A stretch of 64,000 bases of DNA from Dialister sp. CAG:486 (lineage in GTDB: Bacteria > Bacillota > Negativicutes > Veillonellales > Dialisteraceae): positions 1 to 64,000 of the forward strand of contig FR879544.1 in the NCBI GenBank assembly GCA_000434475.1, given 5' to 3'. Under the pieces are notes generated by a model. It had not been told where the DNA came from. It made no database searches and was given only the letters and a program-made list of their open reading frames with translations. Position numbers and translations under genes: made by a program. Position 1 is the first letter of the stretch; every line of letters begins with the position of its first letter. Shown here one piece after another: positions 8,608 through 18,691 of this stretch.

Positions 8608-9957
8608 ATGGTTACATTGTTTGGTACCGATGGTGTGCGTGGACTCGTAAATTCCACATTGATGCCGGAGCTGGCGTACCAGCTCGGACGCGCGGCAGGC
8701 GCGTACTTCTGCAAGGCCAGCGGTAAGCATCGCTTCCTGATCGGTATGGATACCCGCATTTCCGGCTCCATGCTGACGGCGGCTCTTTCTGCCGGTCTTT
8801 GTGCATCCGGCGTTGATGTCGATCTTGCAGGCGTCATTCCGACACCGGGCATTGCCTACCTCACCCGCACGGAAGGCTATGATGCCGGCGTCATGATCTC
8901 TGCTTCACACAATCCATTCCCAGATAATGGAATCAAGTTCTTTGATAAAAATGGCTATAAGCTGCCGGATGAGACGGAGGAAGATATCGAAAATATCCTT
9001 CGTCATGATGAAGAGATCCCGCGTCCGACAGGGGATAAGATCGGCGTGATCTCGCACCGCCCCGAGCTGGCTGATAAGTACAGAGCACATGTCCTTTCGA
9101 CTGTGCAGGGTGATTTCAAAGGGCTTAAGATCGTGACAGACTCTGCGAATGGCGCAGCGAGTGATTTCCTGCCGGCGATGCTGGAAGAGCTTGGGGCAGA
9201 AGTCACTGCGATCTTCCATGAACCAAATGGTGTGAATATCAATAACGGCTGCGGCTCCACGCATATCGACACACTGCAGAAGAAGGTCCTGGAGCTTGGC
9301 GCGGACTGCGGCATTGCCAATGACGGCGATGCAGACCGCTGTCTCTTTGTCGATGAAAAAGGACAGGTCATGGACGGTGACCATCTGATGCTCATCAATG
9401 CCCTCCAGATGAAGAAAGAAGGACGTCTTCATGAGAATATGGTCGTCGGTACTGTCATGAGCAATCTTGGCTTTGGCAAAGCCCTGAAGGAAAACGGCTG
9501 TCAGACGGTATCCACACAGGTGGGCGACCGCTATGTTCTTGAAGAAATGCTGAAGCATGACTACTCCATCGGCGGTGAACAGTCCGGGCATATCATTTTC
9601 CCAGAATTCAATACGACAGGCGACGGCCTCATCACTGCGGTGCAGACGCTGAAGGTTCTGCGTGAATCCGGAAAGACCATGTCCGAACTCAATCACCTTA
9701 TGGTCACGTATCCACAGATCCTCAAAAATGTCGAGGTCTACAGCAAGAATGGCTGGGAAGACAATGAACTCATCCGTGACTCCATTCGTGCTGCTGAAGA
9801 AGAACTTGGCAGCGATGGCCGCATCCTCGTCCGTGCATCCGGCACGGAGCCGCTCATCCGTGTCATGGGGGAGGGCAAGGAGATCAATCAGCTTGAACGG
9901 ATCATTGATGACATAGCCTCCGTCGTAGAGCATGAGCTTGGCGTGGAAAATAACTGA
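8608..9957 (+). CDS. glmM: Phosphoglucosamine mutase
   Basis: Interconverts glucosamine-6-phosphate and glucosamine-1-phosphate on the way to UDP-GlcNAc and peptidoglycan. The active-site phosphoserine loop ISASHNPF places Ser100, the metal loop is DGDADR, and the C-terminal phosphate-binding RASGTEPLIRVM is present. The ATG at 8608 follows GGGAGG by 7 bases. The length of 449 residues is standard. GlmM is also known to interact with CdaA, which fits the cluster. Confidence 0.95.
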   Translation: MVTLFGTDGVRGLVNSTLMPELAYQLGRAAGAYFCKASGKHRFLIGMDTRISGSMLTAALSAGLCASGVDVDLAGVIPTPGIAYLTRTEGYDAGVMISASHNPFPDNGIKFFDKNGYKLPDETEEDIENILRHDEEIPRPTGDKIGVISHRPELADKYRAHVLSTVQGDFKGLKIVTDSANGAASDFLPAMLEELGAEVTAIFHEPNGVNINNGCGSTHIDTLQKKVLELGADCGIANDGDADRCLFVDEKGQVMDGDHLMLINALQMKKEGRLHENMVVGTVMSNLGFGKALKENGCQTVSTQVGDRYVLEEMLKHDYSIGGEQSGHIIFPEFNTTGDGLITAVQTLKVLRESGKTMSELNHLMVTYPQILKNVEVYSKNGWEDNELIRDSIRAAEEELGSDGRILVRASGTEPLIRVMGEGKEINQLERIIDDIASVVEHELGVENN

Positions 9958-9971
9958 TTGACAGGTTCTAA

Positions 9972-10130
9972 GGAAACACTGATTCAATCGTTGTCAGATT
10001 TTACTCTTGAATTTTTATGCATAGCAAGGAATAACCTGACGAGAATAGCGAGCTATTTAAGGAAGGTTATGACGAAGCTGTGTATAAAAATCTTTGTAGA
10101 AGCTGACTCTGCGATTGAATCAGCGTTTCC
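9972..10130 (+). repeat. Family A palindromic element, copy 2 (159 bp)
   Basis: Same ends and same length as copy 1, differing at only a few positions. It lies 14 bases after the glmM stop, where no other terminator is visible, so its hairpin may mark the transcript end. Confidence 0.9.
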
Positions 10131-10138
10131 TTAAGTTA

Positions 10139-10390
10139 CAGGGGTAGCCCCGAAGAAGTGCCGTCCTTTGGTTCTGCTTGAATGCGAAATGCGGAATGGT
10201 GGTGCGGCGCAAATAATAATGAAGCGCCGCAGAATTTTGATAGCGCTTCGCGCCGTCGTCATCTCGAGCGTAGCCGAGAGATCTTCCTTGCAGAACGGTC
10301 AGTGTACCAACTGCGCTATTTCAATCATTGCTTTCTCCTAATCCCTAATCCCTAGCTACCAGTCACTAGTCACTAGTCACTAGTCACGAA
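10139..10390 (+). repeat. Family B mosaic repeat block with a family C palindrome
   Basis: Contains the GGTGCGGCGCAAATAAT ... GCGCCGCAGAATTTTGATA hairpin module and CTAATCC/CTAGTCA heptamers. At 10258-10284 there is a copy of a short palindrome (GTCATCTCGAGCGTAGCCG followed by AGAGATCTT) that recurs near 45116, 61284, 61401 and 63581. No gene. Confidence 0.85.
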
Positions 10391-10396
10391 ATCCCC

Positions 10397-10426
10397 TTGA
10401 CAGAATATCCCTATTCCATCTATAAT
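10397..10426 (+). promoter_or_regulatory. Promoter of the T-box/cysS transcription unit
   Basis: TTGACA at 10397-10402, an 18-base spacer, TATAAT at 10421-10426. Both hexamers match the sigma-70 consensus perfectly. The predicted start at about 10434 lies some 250 bases before the T-box stem I. Confidence 0.85.
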
Positions 10427-10434
10427 AATCAATA

Positions 10435-10670
10435 AGCATCACAGGTCTGTGGCTGAAAGTCGATGGCAGTCGCAGCCAAAACGATCCACGTAACGCAGTC
10501 AAAAGGGCTGCTGAGCATGGTGCGGTTTAGAAGTAAGTCCTGCCGGGAAAACCGAGAGAGTGAGTTGTGAGAGGCGAGCGCCGGGTAGCTAAAGCTCCAG
10601 CAGGCGAGTGTGGGGTCAAAAGCCAGGTCAGCTGTAGATGCTTCATTTGTCAATATCATATGCAGGCGAT
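10435..10670 (+). other. Structured 5' extension of the cysS leader, family unknown
   Basis: Transcribed from the strong promoter but upstream of the recognisable T-box. It contains plausible pairing such as TGGCTG/CAGCCA (10450-10485) and CGGTTT/AAACCG (10525-10560). I looked for RNase P, tmRNA, SRP RNA and common riboswitch signatures and saw none. No good ORF on either strand. It may be a separate small RNA or an additional regulatory domain. Confidence 0.4.
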
Positions 10671-10679
10671 GAACAGAAG

Positions 10680-10920
10680 AAGTACTTTCGAAAAGCTTTT
10701 CAGAGAGGATAGGAGCGGTGAAACTATCCAGGTGATTCGTAAGGAAATGCATTTGGGAGCTGAAAAGGGGAAAGCAGGGGAATACTGTTCCTGCGATCGA
10801 TCGGTGTTTTCGCAAGTATCCTTTTCCGTGATGTGTTTGCGATAAAAGCATTTTGCGCGGCTTCGGCCGACAGAGTGGAATAGCGGGCCACCGTCTCTGT
10901 GAGGCGGTGGTTTTTGTTTG
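10680..10920 (+). promoter_or_regulatory. T-box riboswitch, cysteine (UGC specifier)
   Basis: Stem I is closed by GCTTTTCAG / CTGAAAAGG. Its 5' side has AGAGAGGAT and a GGTGA loop. The 3' side has GGAAATGCATTT, placing UGC (Cys) at 10748-10750 in the specifier loop followed by a purine. The T-box itself is AGAGTGGAATAGCG (10872-10885), and the terminator hairpin CCACCG ... CGGTGG with TTTTT ends at about 10918. Uncharged tRNA-Cys would permit read-through into cysS, matching the downstream gene. Confidence 0.88.
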
Positions 10921-11060
10921 CCAAAAACATCGAGCTGTTTCAGGCGCCATAGGAGGAAGCCATGATTTCTATACGTGAAAATCAGAAGATGGCATGACCG
11001 GCTTCCTCATGTTATGCAGCGATTCAAAAAATACCATATATAATTAAATAGGAGGCTTTT

Positions 11061-12495
<1,435 letters not shown>

Positions 12496-12506
<11 letters not shown>

Positions 12507-12966
12507 GAGAGTTTTATTTCTGAAAAAACAGATGGTGCAAAAGATGGGAAAGCAGGCTGCGCCCCTCACGGAGCAGGATGCTTTCTCTATGGATGCACTG
12601 ACGCTCGCCTATATGGGAGATGTCGTCTGGTCCCTCTTCATCCGGGATACACTCATTCATACCGGTATCTACCAGGTGCAGATCCTTTCGACGCTGACTT
12701 CGGAAATCGTATCGGCACGCTGGCAGAGCCGTATCCTTTTTGAGATTCGCGAAGTTTTGAATGACAGAGAGCTCAAGGTGTGCAAGCGCGGAAGAAATAC
12801 ATCGAGTACGGTACCGAAGAGTGCGACTGTCGAAGAGTACCGTGAAGCCACTGCTTTTGAAGCTCTTCTTGGCTATCTGAAGCTTGCGGGAGAGGAGGAA
12901 CGCCTGCGGTTCATCCTCCAAAAAAGCTTGAAGTATGTGGCAGGAGAATTCCAACATGCAGACTAA
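12496..12966 (+). CDS. mrnC: Mini-ribonuclease III
   Basis: A small RNase III catalytic domain without a dsRNA-binding domain; it matures 23S rRNA in Firmicutes. The LAYMGDVVW block supplies the catalytic Asp42, and EATAFEALLGYL supplies the second acidic cluster. The GTG at 12496 overlaps cysS by 11 bases and has AGGTGG upstream; an internal ATG at 12532 is an alternative start. It overlaps rlmB by 11 bases. The order cysS-mrnC-rlmB-yacP is a standard Firmicutes cluster. Confidence 0.9.
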
Positions 12967-13816
12967 AAAGCAAAGCAATAGAAAACAGAGGGGGGAAAAA
13001 CCGGCGGAAGGCCGGTTTCCTTCTGCCAGGCACAGGGAGAAAAGACCGCCGAAGCGGAGAAGCAGTGATGGGGTTCATCCCGTGAAGGATGACTCGCTCA
13101 TGACCTTCGGCAGAAACAGCGTCACTGAATTCCTGCGGGCTGATCGGGTGCGCAGTGTCTTCATCAAGGAAGGCCGAAAAGATGAAAGGCTCGCCCGGAT
13201 CGCAGAAGAAGCTATAAGCAAAGGACTTCCTGTGATTGAGATCGCAGAAGATAAGCTGGATGCCTTGGCTGGCGGTGTCGTGCATCAGGGAGCAGCCGCT
13301 CTCCTCAAACCGTATGAATATGCAGAACTTGACAAAGTGCTCTCGGACTGGGAGGGAAAAGATCCCATCCTCATCCTGTTGGACGGATTGGAGGATGTGA
13401 GAAATCTGGGCGCCATTGTCCGCACGGCAGAGTGCGCGGGAGCGGCGGCTGTCCTCCTTCCGAAGCACAAGAGCCCGCCCGTCACGGCGGCGGCCATGAA
13501 GACAGCGGCCGGAGCCTTTGCCTATCTTCCGGTGTGCCAGACGGGAAACATCCGTCAGACGCTGGAGGGGCTGAAAGAAAAAGGCTTCTGGGTCGTGGGC
13601 GCGGATATGGATGGGGAAAGCCTCTATTATGATGCCGATCTCAAGGGGCCTTTGGTCATCGTCATGGGCGCGGAGGGGAAGGGCGTCTCGCCTCTCACCA
13701 GAAAACTCTGTGACTTCTGTGTCCGTATCCCGATGAAAGGGAAGGTCTCTTCTCTCAATGTCTCGGTGGCAGCTGCGCTCCTTATTTATGAGGCGGCGAA
13801 GCAGAGAGGTGAGTGA
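12956..13816 (+). CDS. rlmB: 23S rRNA (guanosine-2'-O)-methyltransferase RlmB
   Basis: SPOUT-class (TrmH/SpoU) methyltransferase. After a basic N-terminal tail of about 45 residues comes the SpoU_sub_bind domain, then the knot motifs LLDGLEDVRNLGAIVRTAE, VIVMGAEGKGVS and IPMKGKVSSLNVSVAAALLI. The start is set at ATG 12956, 9 bases after AGGAG; a longer frame from 12935 lacks a ribosome site. By position it is expected to modify G2251 in the peptidyl-transferase loop (family knowledge). Confidence 0.9.
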   Translation: MQTKKQSNRKQRGEKPAEGRFPSARHREKRPPKRRSSDGVHPVKDDSLMTFGRNSVTEFLRADRVRSVFIKEGRKDERLARIAEEAISKGLPVIEIAEDKLDALAGGVVHQGAAALLKPYEYAELDKVLSDWEGKDPILILLDGLEDVRNLGAIVRTAECAGAAAVLLPKHKSPPVTAAAMKTAAGAFAYLPVCQTGNIRQTLEGLKEKGFWVVGADMDGESLYYDADLKGPLVIVMGAEGKGVSPLTRKLCDFCVRIPMKGKVSSLNVSVAAALLIYEAAKQRGE

Positions 13817-13906
13817 CAGATCTCCGGCGTGAGAGGGGCCGAGCCGCCCATCACCCGTTTCATCCGATCTTTGGTCATCCGTTACTGAACAGCAAGGAGC
13901 CGTATT

Positions 13907-14419
13907 ATGAAAGATTTATACTTGGTCGATGGCTACAACGTGATCTTCTGGCTTCCGAAGGTCTTTGACCGGGAGGACCTCGAGTCAAGCCGCAAGAAGC
14001 TGATCGATCTTCTGGAAGACTACGGGGCGCACAACAATCTGGAGATGATCGTCGTCTTCGATGGACAGGGCAGCTCGAATAAGGCCAGGATCGAAAAGAT
14101 GGGGAAAAATTTCACCATTGTTTTCACACCGAGCCGCATGACGGCTGACAGCTATATCGAAAAAGAGTCCTATGATCGCAGGGAGGAGTACCGTTCGATC
14201 TACGTCGTCACTTCGGATGGACCGGAACAGAGCCAGGTCCTTGGGAATGGGGCGTATCGTGTGGCTGTCGATGATCTCATCCGTGCAGTGAATGAAGACA
14301 AGAAAGTGCAGACCACTTTCATTTCTCATCATAACAATCAAAATCTTCGAAGCGAGATCGGCCGCGCGCTTCCAAAGTCTGTGCAGGATAAGCTGAATCA
14401 GCTCAGAAATGGGAACTAG
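13907..14419 (+). CDS. YacP-type NYN domain ribonuclease
   Basis: A 170-residue PIN/NYN-fold protein. It starts LYLVDGYNVIFW, with Asp at the metal site, and has IVVFDGQ and TADSYIEKES, the acidic motifs of the YacP (Rae1) family of ribosome-associated endonucleases. The position after rlmB matches the B. subtilis order. The gap of 90 bases after rlmB shows no terminator, so it is probably in the same operon. AAGGAG precedes the ATG. Confidence 0.85.
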   Translation: MKDLYLVDGYNVIFWLPKVFDREDLESSRKKLIDLLEDYGAHNNLEMIVVFDGQGSSNKARIEKMGKNFTIVFTPSRMTADSYIEKESYDRREEYRSIYVVTSDGPEQSQVLGNGAYRVAVDDLIRAVNEDKKVQTTFISHHNNQNLRSEIGRALPKSVQDKLNQLRNGN

Positions 14420-14562
14420 GGGAATGCCGATCCCATCGAGAAGTCTGACGCTGTAAGCATGTTCAGGAAACACTTCGTCGGTATACTCACTACGTGGATC
14501 GCTGTCTCCCTATCCGCTTGCTGCATGAACGTGCAAGAGAGGATCAAACAACGATCTCATCA

Positions 14563-14595
14563 CCGCCCGGTACCTATCGGGCGGCTTTTCATTTT
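14563..14595 (+). terminator. Rho-independent terminator of the cysS operon
   Basis: CCGCCCGGTA, short loop, TCGGGCGG, then CTTTTCATTTT. The flanking 14420-14753 region otherwise holds no convincing gene. Confidence 0.8.
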
Positions 14596-14698
14596 GCTGC
14601 GGCACAGGTTCGAAAGGACACGAGAGTGCAATGAGTCCTGCATTTCAGAGAGCACCCTGTCCGATTGGACGGGATCTCTGACCTTCTTAATTTTTTCA

Positions 14699-14727
14699 TG
14701 GACAAAAGAGGGTAAATACGGTAATAT
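14699..14727 (+). promoter_or_regulatory. Promoter of the pepP-efp unit
   Basis: TGGACA, 17-base spacer, TAATAT, placing the start about 20 bases before the gene. Confidence 0.55.
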
Positions 14728-14753
14728 ATTTAGATGATAGAAAGCGGTGATAT

Positions 14754-15812
14754 ATGTTGATAGAAAGAGCAATGATTTCAGATTTTCTGAAAGAGAGCGG
14801 TGTAGATGCAGCTTTCATAGAGAAGGATGAAAACTGCCGATACATCTCTGGCTTTACCGGATCTGACAGCTACCTCTTTTTAACGGCTGATGACTGCTAT
14901 TTATTGACAGACAGCCGTTATACAGAGCAGGCGAAGGAAGAAGCGAAGGGCTTTACCATCATCGACTATGCTGGGAAACTGGCGAAGACGGTGGGAGAGC
15001 TTTCTGCAAAGCATCACGTCACTCGTTTCGGGATCGAAGCGGGCATGACGTATAAGATGTATCTTTCTTTCGATGAGGTACTGCCGGAAACTGATTTCGT
15101 CTTCGTAGTGCCTGATACGCTGCGCCAGATCAAAAGCGCGGAAGAGATCCGCCTCATTGAAGAAGCATGCCGGATTTCCGATCTGGGCTTTGAGAAGACC
15201 GTGCCTTATATCAAGGCGGGCGTGACAGAGGCAGAGCTTCGGACGATCCTGGAGTGTGCGATGCTGGAGGCCGGATCGGAAGGGAAATCTTTCGATACGA
15301 TCGTGGCATCCGGCTGGCGGTCTGCCTATCCTCACGGGACAGCGACAGATAAGGTGATTGAAGAAGGTGATCTCGTCACCTTTGATTTCGGGGCGATCTA
15401 CCATGGCTACCACTCGGATATCACGAGGACGGTGGCTGTCGGGGAGATCTCAGAGCGGCAGCGCTACATCTATGATGCGGTGCTGGGATGCAATGAGCAT
15501 ATCGAAAAGATCCTGAGGGCTGGCCTTGTGGCAGCAGATGTGGATCAGGAGTCCCGAAAATATCTGAAAGAGAAGGATCTGGATAAGTGGTTCGGTCATG
15601 CGCTGGGACACAGTGTAGGACTGGAGATCCATGAAACACCCACGCTGTCGCCAAGGGATCATACCGTCCTTTGCGCAGGTATGACAGAAACTGTGGAGCC
15701 GGGGGTTTATATCCCAGGTGTTGGTGGAGTCCGTATCGAAGATACGGTTGTAATAGAAAAGGATGGAATCTCCATCTTGACTAAATTCCCAAAGAAATTT
15801 TTAAGAGTGTAG
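14754..15812 (+). CDS. pepP: Xaa-Pro aminopeptidase (M24 family)
   Basis: Cytoplasmic dinuclear-metal peptidase of the pita-bread fold that removes N-terminal residues preceding proline. All five metal ligands are visible: Asp211 (TFDFGA), Asp222 (HSDITR), His286 (GHALGHSVG), Glu315 (TVEPGVY) and Glu329 (RIEDT). An N-terminal creatinase-like domain occupies about residues 1-125. The 352-residue length and the position directly upstream of efp match the YqhT-type enzymes of Firmicutes. Confidence 0.9.
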   Translation: MLIERAMISDFLKESGVDAAFIEKDENCRYISGFTGSDSYLFLTADDCYLLTDSRYTEQAKEEAKGFTIIDYAGKLAKTVGELSAKHHVTRFGIEAGMTYKMYLSFDEVLPETDFVFVVPDTLRQIKSAEEIRLIEEACRISDLGFEKTVPYIKAGVTEAELRTILECAMLEAGSEGKSFDTIVASGWRSAYPHGTATDKVIEEGDLVTFDFGAIYHGYHSDITRTVAVGEISERQRYIYDAVLGCNEHIEKILRAGLVAADVDQESRKYLKEKDLDKWFGHALGHSVGLEIHETPTLSPRDHTVLCAGMTETVEPGVYIPGVGGVRIEDTVVIEKDGISILTKFPKKFLRV

Positions 15813-15827
15813 CAGGAGGAAAACTAA

Positions 15828-16388
15828 ATGATTTCTAGTAACGATTTACGCCCGGGCATTACCGTAGAATTGGATGGACAGGTATGGCAGTGTATTGAAT
15901 TCCTTCACGTAAAGCCAGGCAAAGGGGCAGCTTTTGTACGTGCTAAGCTGAAAAACCTGCAGAGCGGCTCTGTCGTAGAACGTAAATTCAATGCAGGCAT
16001 CAAACTGCAGCCGGCTACTGTAGAACGTAAACCGATGCAGTACCTGTATGAAGCTGATGGTTCCTACTGCTTCATGGATACGGAAACCTATGAACAGATC
16101 ATGCTGAACAAAGAACAGCTCGGCGACAAGATCAACTTCCTGAAGGAAGAAATGGAATGCAATGTCGTATTCTTCAACGGCACCATCATCGGCGTCGATA
16201 TCCCGAACTCTGTAGAACTGAAAGTCGTAGAGACCGAACCGGGCATCCGTGGTGATACAGCGACCGGCGGTTCCAAACCGGCTAAGATGGAAACCGGCTA
16301 TGTCGTTTCTGTACCGCTCTTCATCAATGAAGGTGAAATGCTCCGCATTGATACCCGTACCGGCGCTTACATCGAACGCGTAAAGTAA
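15828..16388 (+). CDS. efp: Elongation factor P
   Basis: Relieves ribosome stalling at polyproline. The 186-residue three-domain protein has the tip loop [10 protein letters not shown] with Lys32 at the modification site. GCAGGAGG precedes the ATG. It lies 15 bases after pepP, so the two are co-transcribed. No lysine-modifying enzyme (epmA/B or ymfI-like) is in the window. Confidence 0.97.
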   Translation: MISSNDLRPGITVELDGQVWQCIEFLHVKPGKGAAFVRAKLKNLQSGSVVERKFNAGIKLQPATVERKPMQYLYEADGSYCFMDTETYEQIMLNKEQLGDKINFLKEEMECNVVFFNGTIIGVDIPNSVELKVVETEPGIRGDTATGGSKPAKMETGYVVSVPLFINEGEMLRIDTRTGAYIERVK

Positions 16389-16395
16389 TTTCTAT

Positions 16396-16755
16396 ATGGA
16401 AACTGCAGAAGTAAAAAATGACCTGGGAACCGTTCGTGTATCGGACCAGGTCATTGCAGTCATTGCCCGAGAAGCAGCGCTCCATGTGAAGGGGATCTAT
16501 GGGATGGATGATCGGTTTTCTCATGGGATCTCTGCTGTCATCAGTGATGCGGAAGCAGAAGGCGTGCGTGTCTCCATTCGGGAGAATGGTATCGTCATCG
16601 ATCTCTACGTGGCAGCCTGGCATGGCGAACGCCTGCCGGCTATCGCTTTACAGCTGCAGGAAGCAGTCAAGGAAAGCGTCGGAGATTCTACGGGCCTTAG
16701 AGTGAATGCAGTCAATGTTAATGTGGAACGCATCGTTTTCGGTGAGGAGAAATAG
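16396..16755 (+). CDS. Asp23/Gls24 family protein
   Basis: A 119-residue Asp23-domain protein: GTVRVSDQVIAVIAREAALHVKGIYGM at the start and a VNVNVERIVF C-terminal strand are typical. Asp23 proteins sit at the membrane in envelope stress or act as small housekeeping factors before nusB in Firmicutes. It starts 7 bases after efp. Confidence 0.9.
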   Translation: METAEVKNDLGTVRVSDQVIAVIAREAALHVKGIYGMDDRFSHGISAVISDAEAEGVRVSIRENGIVIDLYVAAWHGERLPAIALQLQEAVKESVGDSTGLRVNAVNVNVERIVFGEEK

Positions 16756-16757
16756 AG

Positions 16758-17105
16758 ATGTCCGGTGAAGAAGCAGAGAAGAAACGATCGGAAGAAGTCG
16801 TATATCAGGAAATTGAAGAGGCTCTGCTTGCCATGCCTGAGGTATCTCATTTCACCGCGGATGGCTTTCAGTACCTGATGCAGGGGATCAGTCAGGCCTT
16901 TGGCTTCAAGGCTCATCGCGGGCTTTGGATACGAAATCTGAAGGATGGACGTGTGAAGGTGGCGATCTCTGTCGCACTGCATAAAGGCTGTCAGGTACAG
17001 GAGACTGCCCGCTATATCCAGATGGTGGTGAAGAATGTATTCTCTTCGCTTAGAAGAGAGGACATCGAAAGCATTGATGTGACGATTACTGAAATGGTAG
17101 AGTGA
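16758..17105 (+). CDS. Divergent Asp23-like protein
   Basis: 115 residues. The C-terminal half (VKVAISVALHKGCQVQETA ... IDVTITEMVE) repeats the strand-helix-strand pattern of Asp23 proteins. The N-terminal half is charged and not recognisable. Starting 2 bases after the Asp23 gene, it is probably a tandem paralogue that has diverged. A 143-base gap without a visible feature follows before nusB. Confidence 0.7.
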   Translation: MSGEEAEKKRSEEVVYQEIEEALLAMPEVSHFTADGFQYLMQGISQAFGFKAHRGLWIRNLKDGRVKVAISVALHKGCQVQETARYIQMVVKNVFSSLRREDIESIDVTITEMVE

Positions 17106-17248
17106 ACGGGTGTCATCAGATCTCCTGCCGCCAAAGTTTCTTTAGGGAAACTGCTCTCGGCAGGATCTGCTGGATCCGCCTGGCCTGTGGAGTCATGGGA
17201 AACCATGTATGTAAGACAGGAAATTTCATAGCATAGAGAGAGGCTGAC

Positions 17249-17638
17249 ATGAGTAGAACAAGCGCAAGAGAATATGCACTCAAGGTGCTGTACTCCAGAG
17301 AGCTCAATCCGGAGTCAGAGCCGATCGAGGAAGAGACGCTTCATTTGGAAGAGAAGGACAAGGCTTTTGCAGATGCTTTGATCGAAGCGGCAGCTCATGA
17401 AGATGTCGATGATAAGATCAAGGCATATTTGAAAAAGAACTGGTCGCTCACGCAGCTCAATGTGGTGGATAAGAATATTCTCCGTCTGGCTGTCGCTGAG
17501 TTTTATCATTCCGGGGAAGACCGCCCGGATAAGAAGGTCATTATCAATGAAGCGATAGAGCTTGCCAAGACATATGGCGGTGAAGGGTCCTATCGATTCA
17601 TCAATGGACTTCTGGATAAGGCATTACAAGGTGAATAA
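17249..17638 (+). CDS. nusB: Transcription antitermination protein NusB
   Basis: An all-helical RNA-binding protein of the rRNA antitermination complex. It has the N-terminal SAREYALKVLYSRE, the central LDKNILRLAVAEF-like segment and the C-terminal VIINEAIELAKTYGGEGSYRFINGLLD signature. Length 129 is normal. Confidence 0.94.
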   Translation: MSRTSAREYALKVLYSRELNPESEPIEEETLHLEEKDKAFADALIEAAAHEDVDDKIKAYLKKNWSLTQLNVVDKNILRLAVAEFYHSGEDRPDKKVIINEAIELAKTYGGEGSYRFINGLLDKALQGE

Positions 17639-17640
17639 TC

Positions 17641-18591
17641 ATGAGGTTTCTTGGAATAGATACCAGCTGCTATACGACATCGGCAGCGGTTTATGATTCT
17701 TCCAAGGGGCTGATGGGGGAAGAACGGATCGTCCTTTCAGTGAAGGAAGGGCGGCGGGGACTGTCTCAGTCAGAGATGGTTTTCCAGCATGTGAAGAATC
17801 TTCCCGTCCTGCTTCGAAGGCTTTCTCCTTTGCTGCAGGATCTGAAGGGCATAGGCGTTTCAGGATTTCCACGGAGGCGGGCAGATTCATACATGCCCGC
17901 CTTTCTTGTTGGTCGGGGTATGGCTGAGGCGCTGTCCTCTTCGCATCACATTCCTCTTTATGTATTTAGCCATCAGGAAAATCATGCGATGGCAGCGATC
18001 CGAGAGGCGCCTGCTCTTTGGGGAAAGCCGTTTTATATGATGCATATGTCCGGCGGCACACAGGATGTGCTCTCCTGTCAATGGCAGGAAGAGGGGATGG
18101 AGATCCATGAGCTCCTAACGTCCAAAGACATTACGGCAGGACAGTTCATTGACCGCGTGGGCGTGGCTTTGGGACTTCCATTCCCCTGCGGGAAATGGCT
18201 GGAGGCACTGGCAGAACAGGGAAATGATACGTATCGGATCCCCCGCTCGTCCGTGAAAGGGGCGTTCAGCTTTTCCGGCCCCGAAACACGCGTCCAGCGT
18301 GATATAGCGTCGCTCGCTTATCGGAAGGAAGACATCGCCAAAGGAGTCCTTATCCACATAGGGCGTGCTCTCGAAAAGGAGCTCAGCGGCTATCCTTTCG
18401 AAAAGGGTCGTCCCTTCATCGCAGTGGGCGGGGTCATGGCAAACCGCTATCTTCGGGCAAGGGTCGAAGAGATTTGCCAAGCTATCGGTCTCACGCCGCT
18501 TTTCGCCGATCCACGCTATAGCAGTGACAATGCGACGGGCAATGCGTTTGGCGCGTATATGGAAGATCGCTTGGGCGTGACGGGTGACTGA
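17641..18591 (+). CDS. TsaD/Kae1-like protein (TsaD paralogue)
   Basis: An ASKHA-fold protein of the Kae1/TsaD family: FLGIDTSCYTTSAAVYD at the N-terminus, the metal motif HQENH with His111 and His115, and the C-terminal SSDNATGNAFGAY block keeping the third metal Asp. Kae1-type VSGGTQD is represented by MSGGTQD. It is more divergent than true TsaD and lies between nusB and ispA, where Firmicutes commonly carry this second, uncharacterised copy. t6A synthesis is therefore not assured. It starts 2 bases after nusB. Confidence 0.8.
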   Translation: MRFLGIDTSCYTTSAAVYDSSKGLMGEERIVLSVKEGRRGLSQSEMVFQHVKNLPVLLRRLSPLLQDLKGIGVSGFPRRRADSYMPAFLVGRGMAEALSSSHHIPLYVFSHQENHAMAAIREAPALWGKPFYMMHMSGGTQDVLSCQWQEEGMEIHELLTSKDITAGQFIDRVGVALGLPFPCGKWLEALAEQGNDTYRIPRSSVKGAFSFSGPETRVQRDIASLAYRKEDIAKGVLIHIGRALEKELSGYPFEKGRPFIAVGGVMANRYLRARVEEICQAIGLTPLFADPRYSSDNATGNAFGAYMEDRLGVTGD

Positions 18592-18691
18592 AAGGTCACT
18601 TTCGGGCATCGATCCGTGATATTTGCGGGGAAGCTGACACCATTTATGAATTAAAAAAGCACATATGCAATGATCCAGAAAGGAGCCACCC

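Noticed and set aside
10429-10950. 173-codon minus-strand ORF opposite the T-box leader
   Set aside because: It runs antisense to a clear T-box and strong promoter, lacks a ribosome site, and has a composition that fits a shadow of structured RNA.
14459-14737. 92-codon ORF between the YacP-type gene and pepP
   Set aside because: It spans a clear terminator, has no ribosome site and no protein-like composition.
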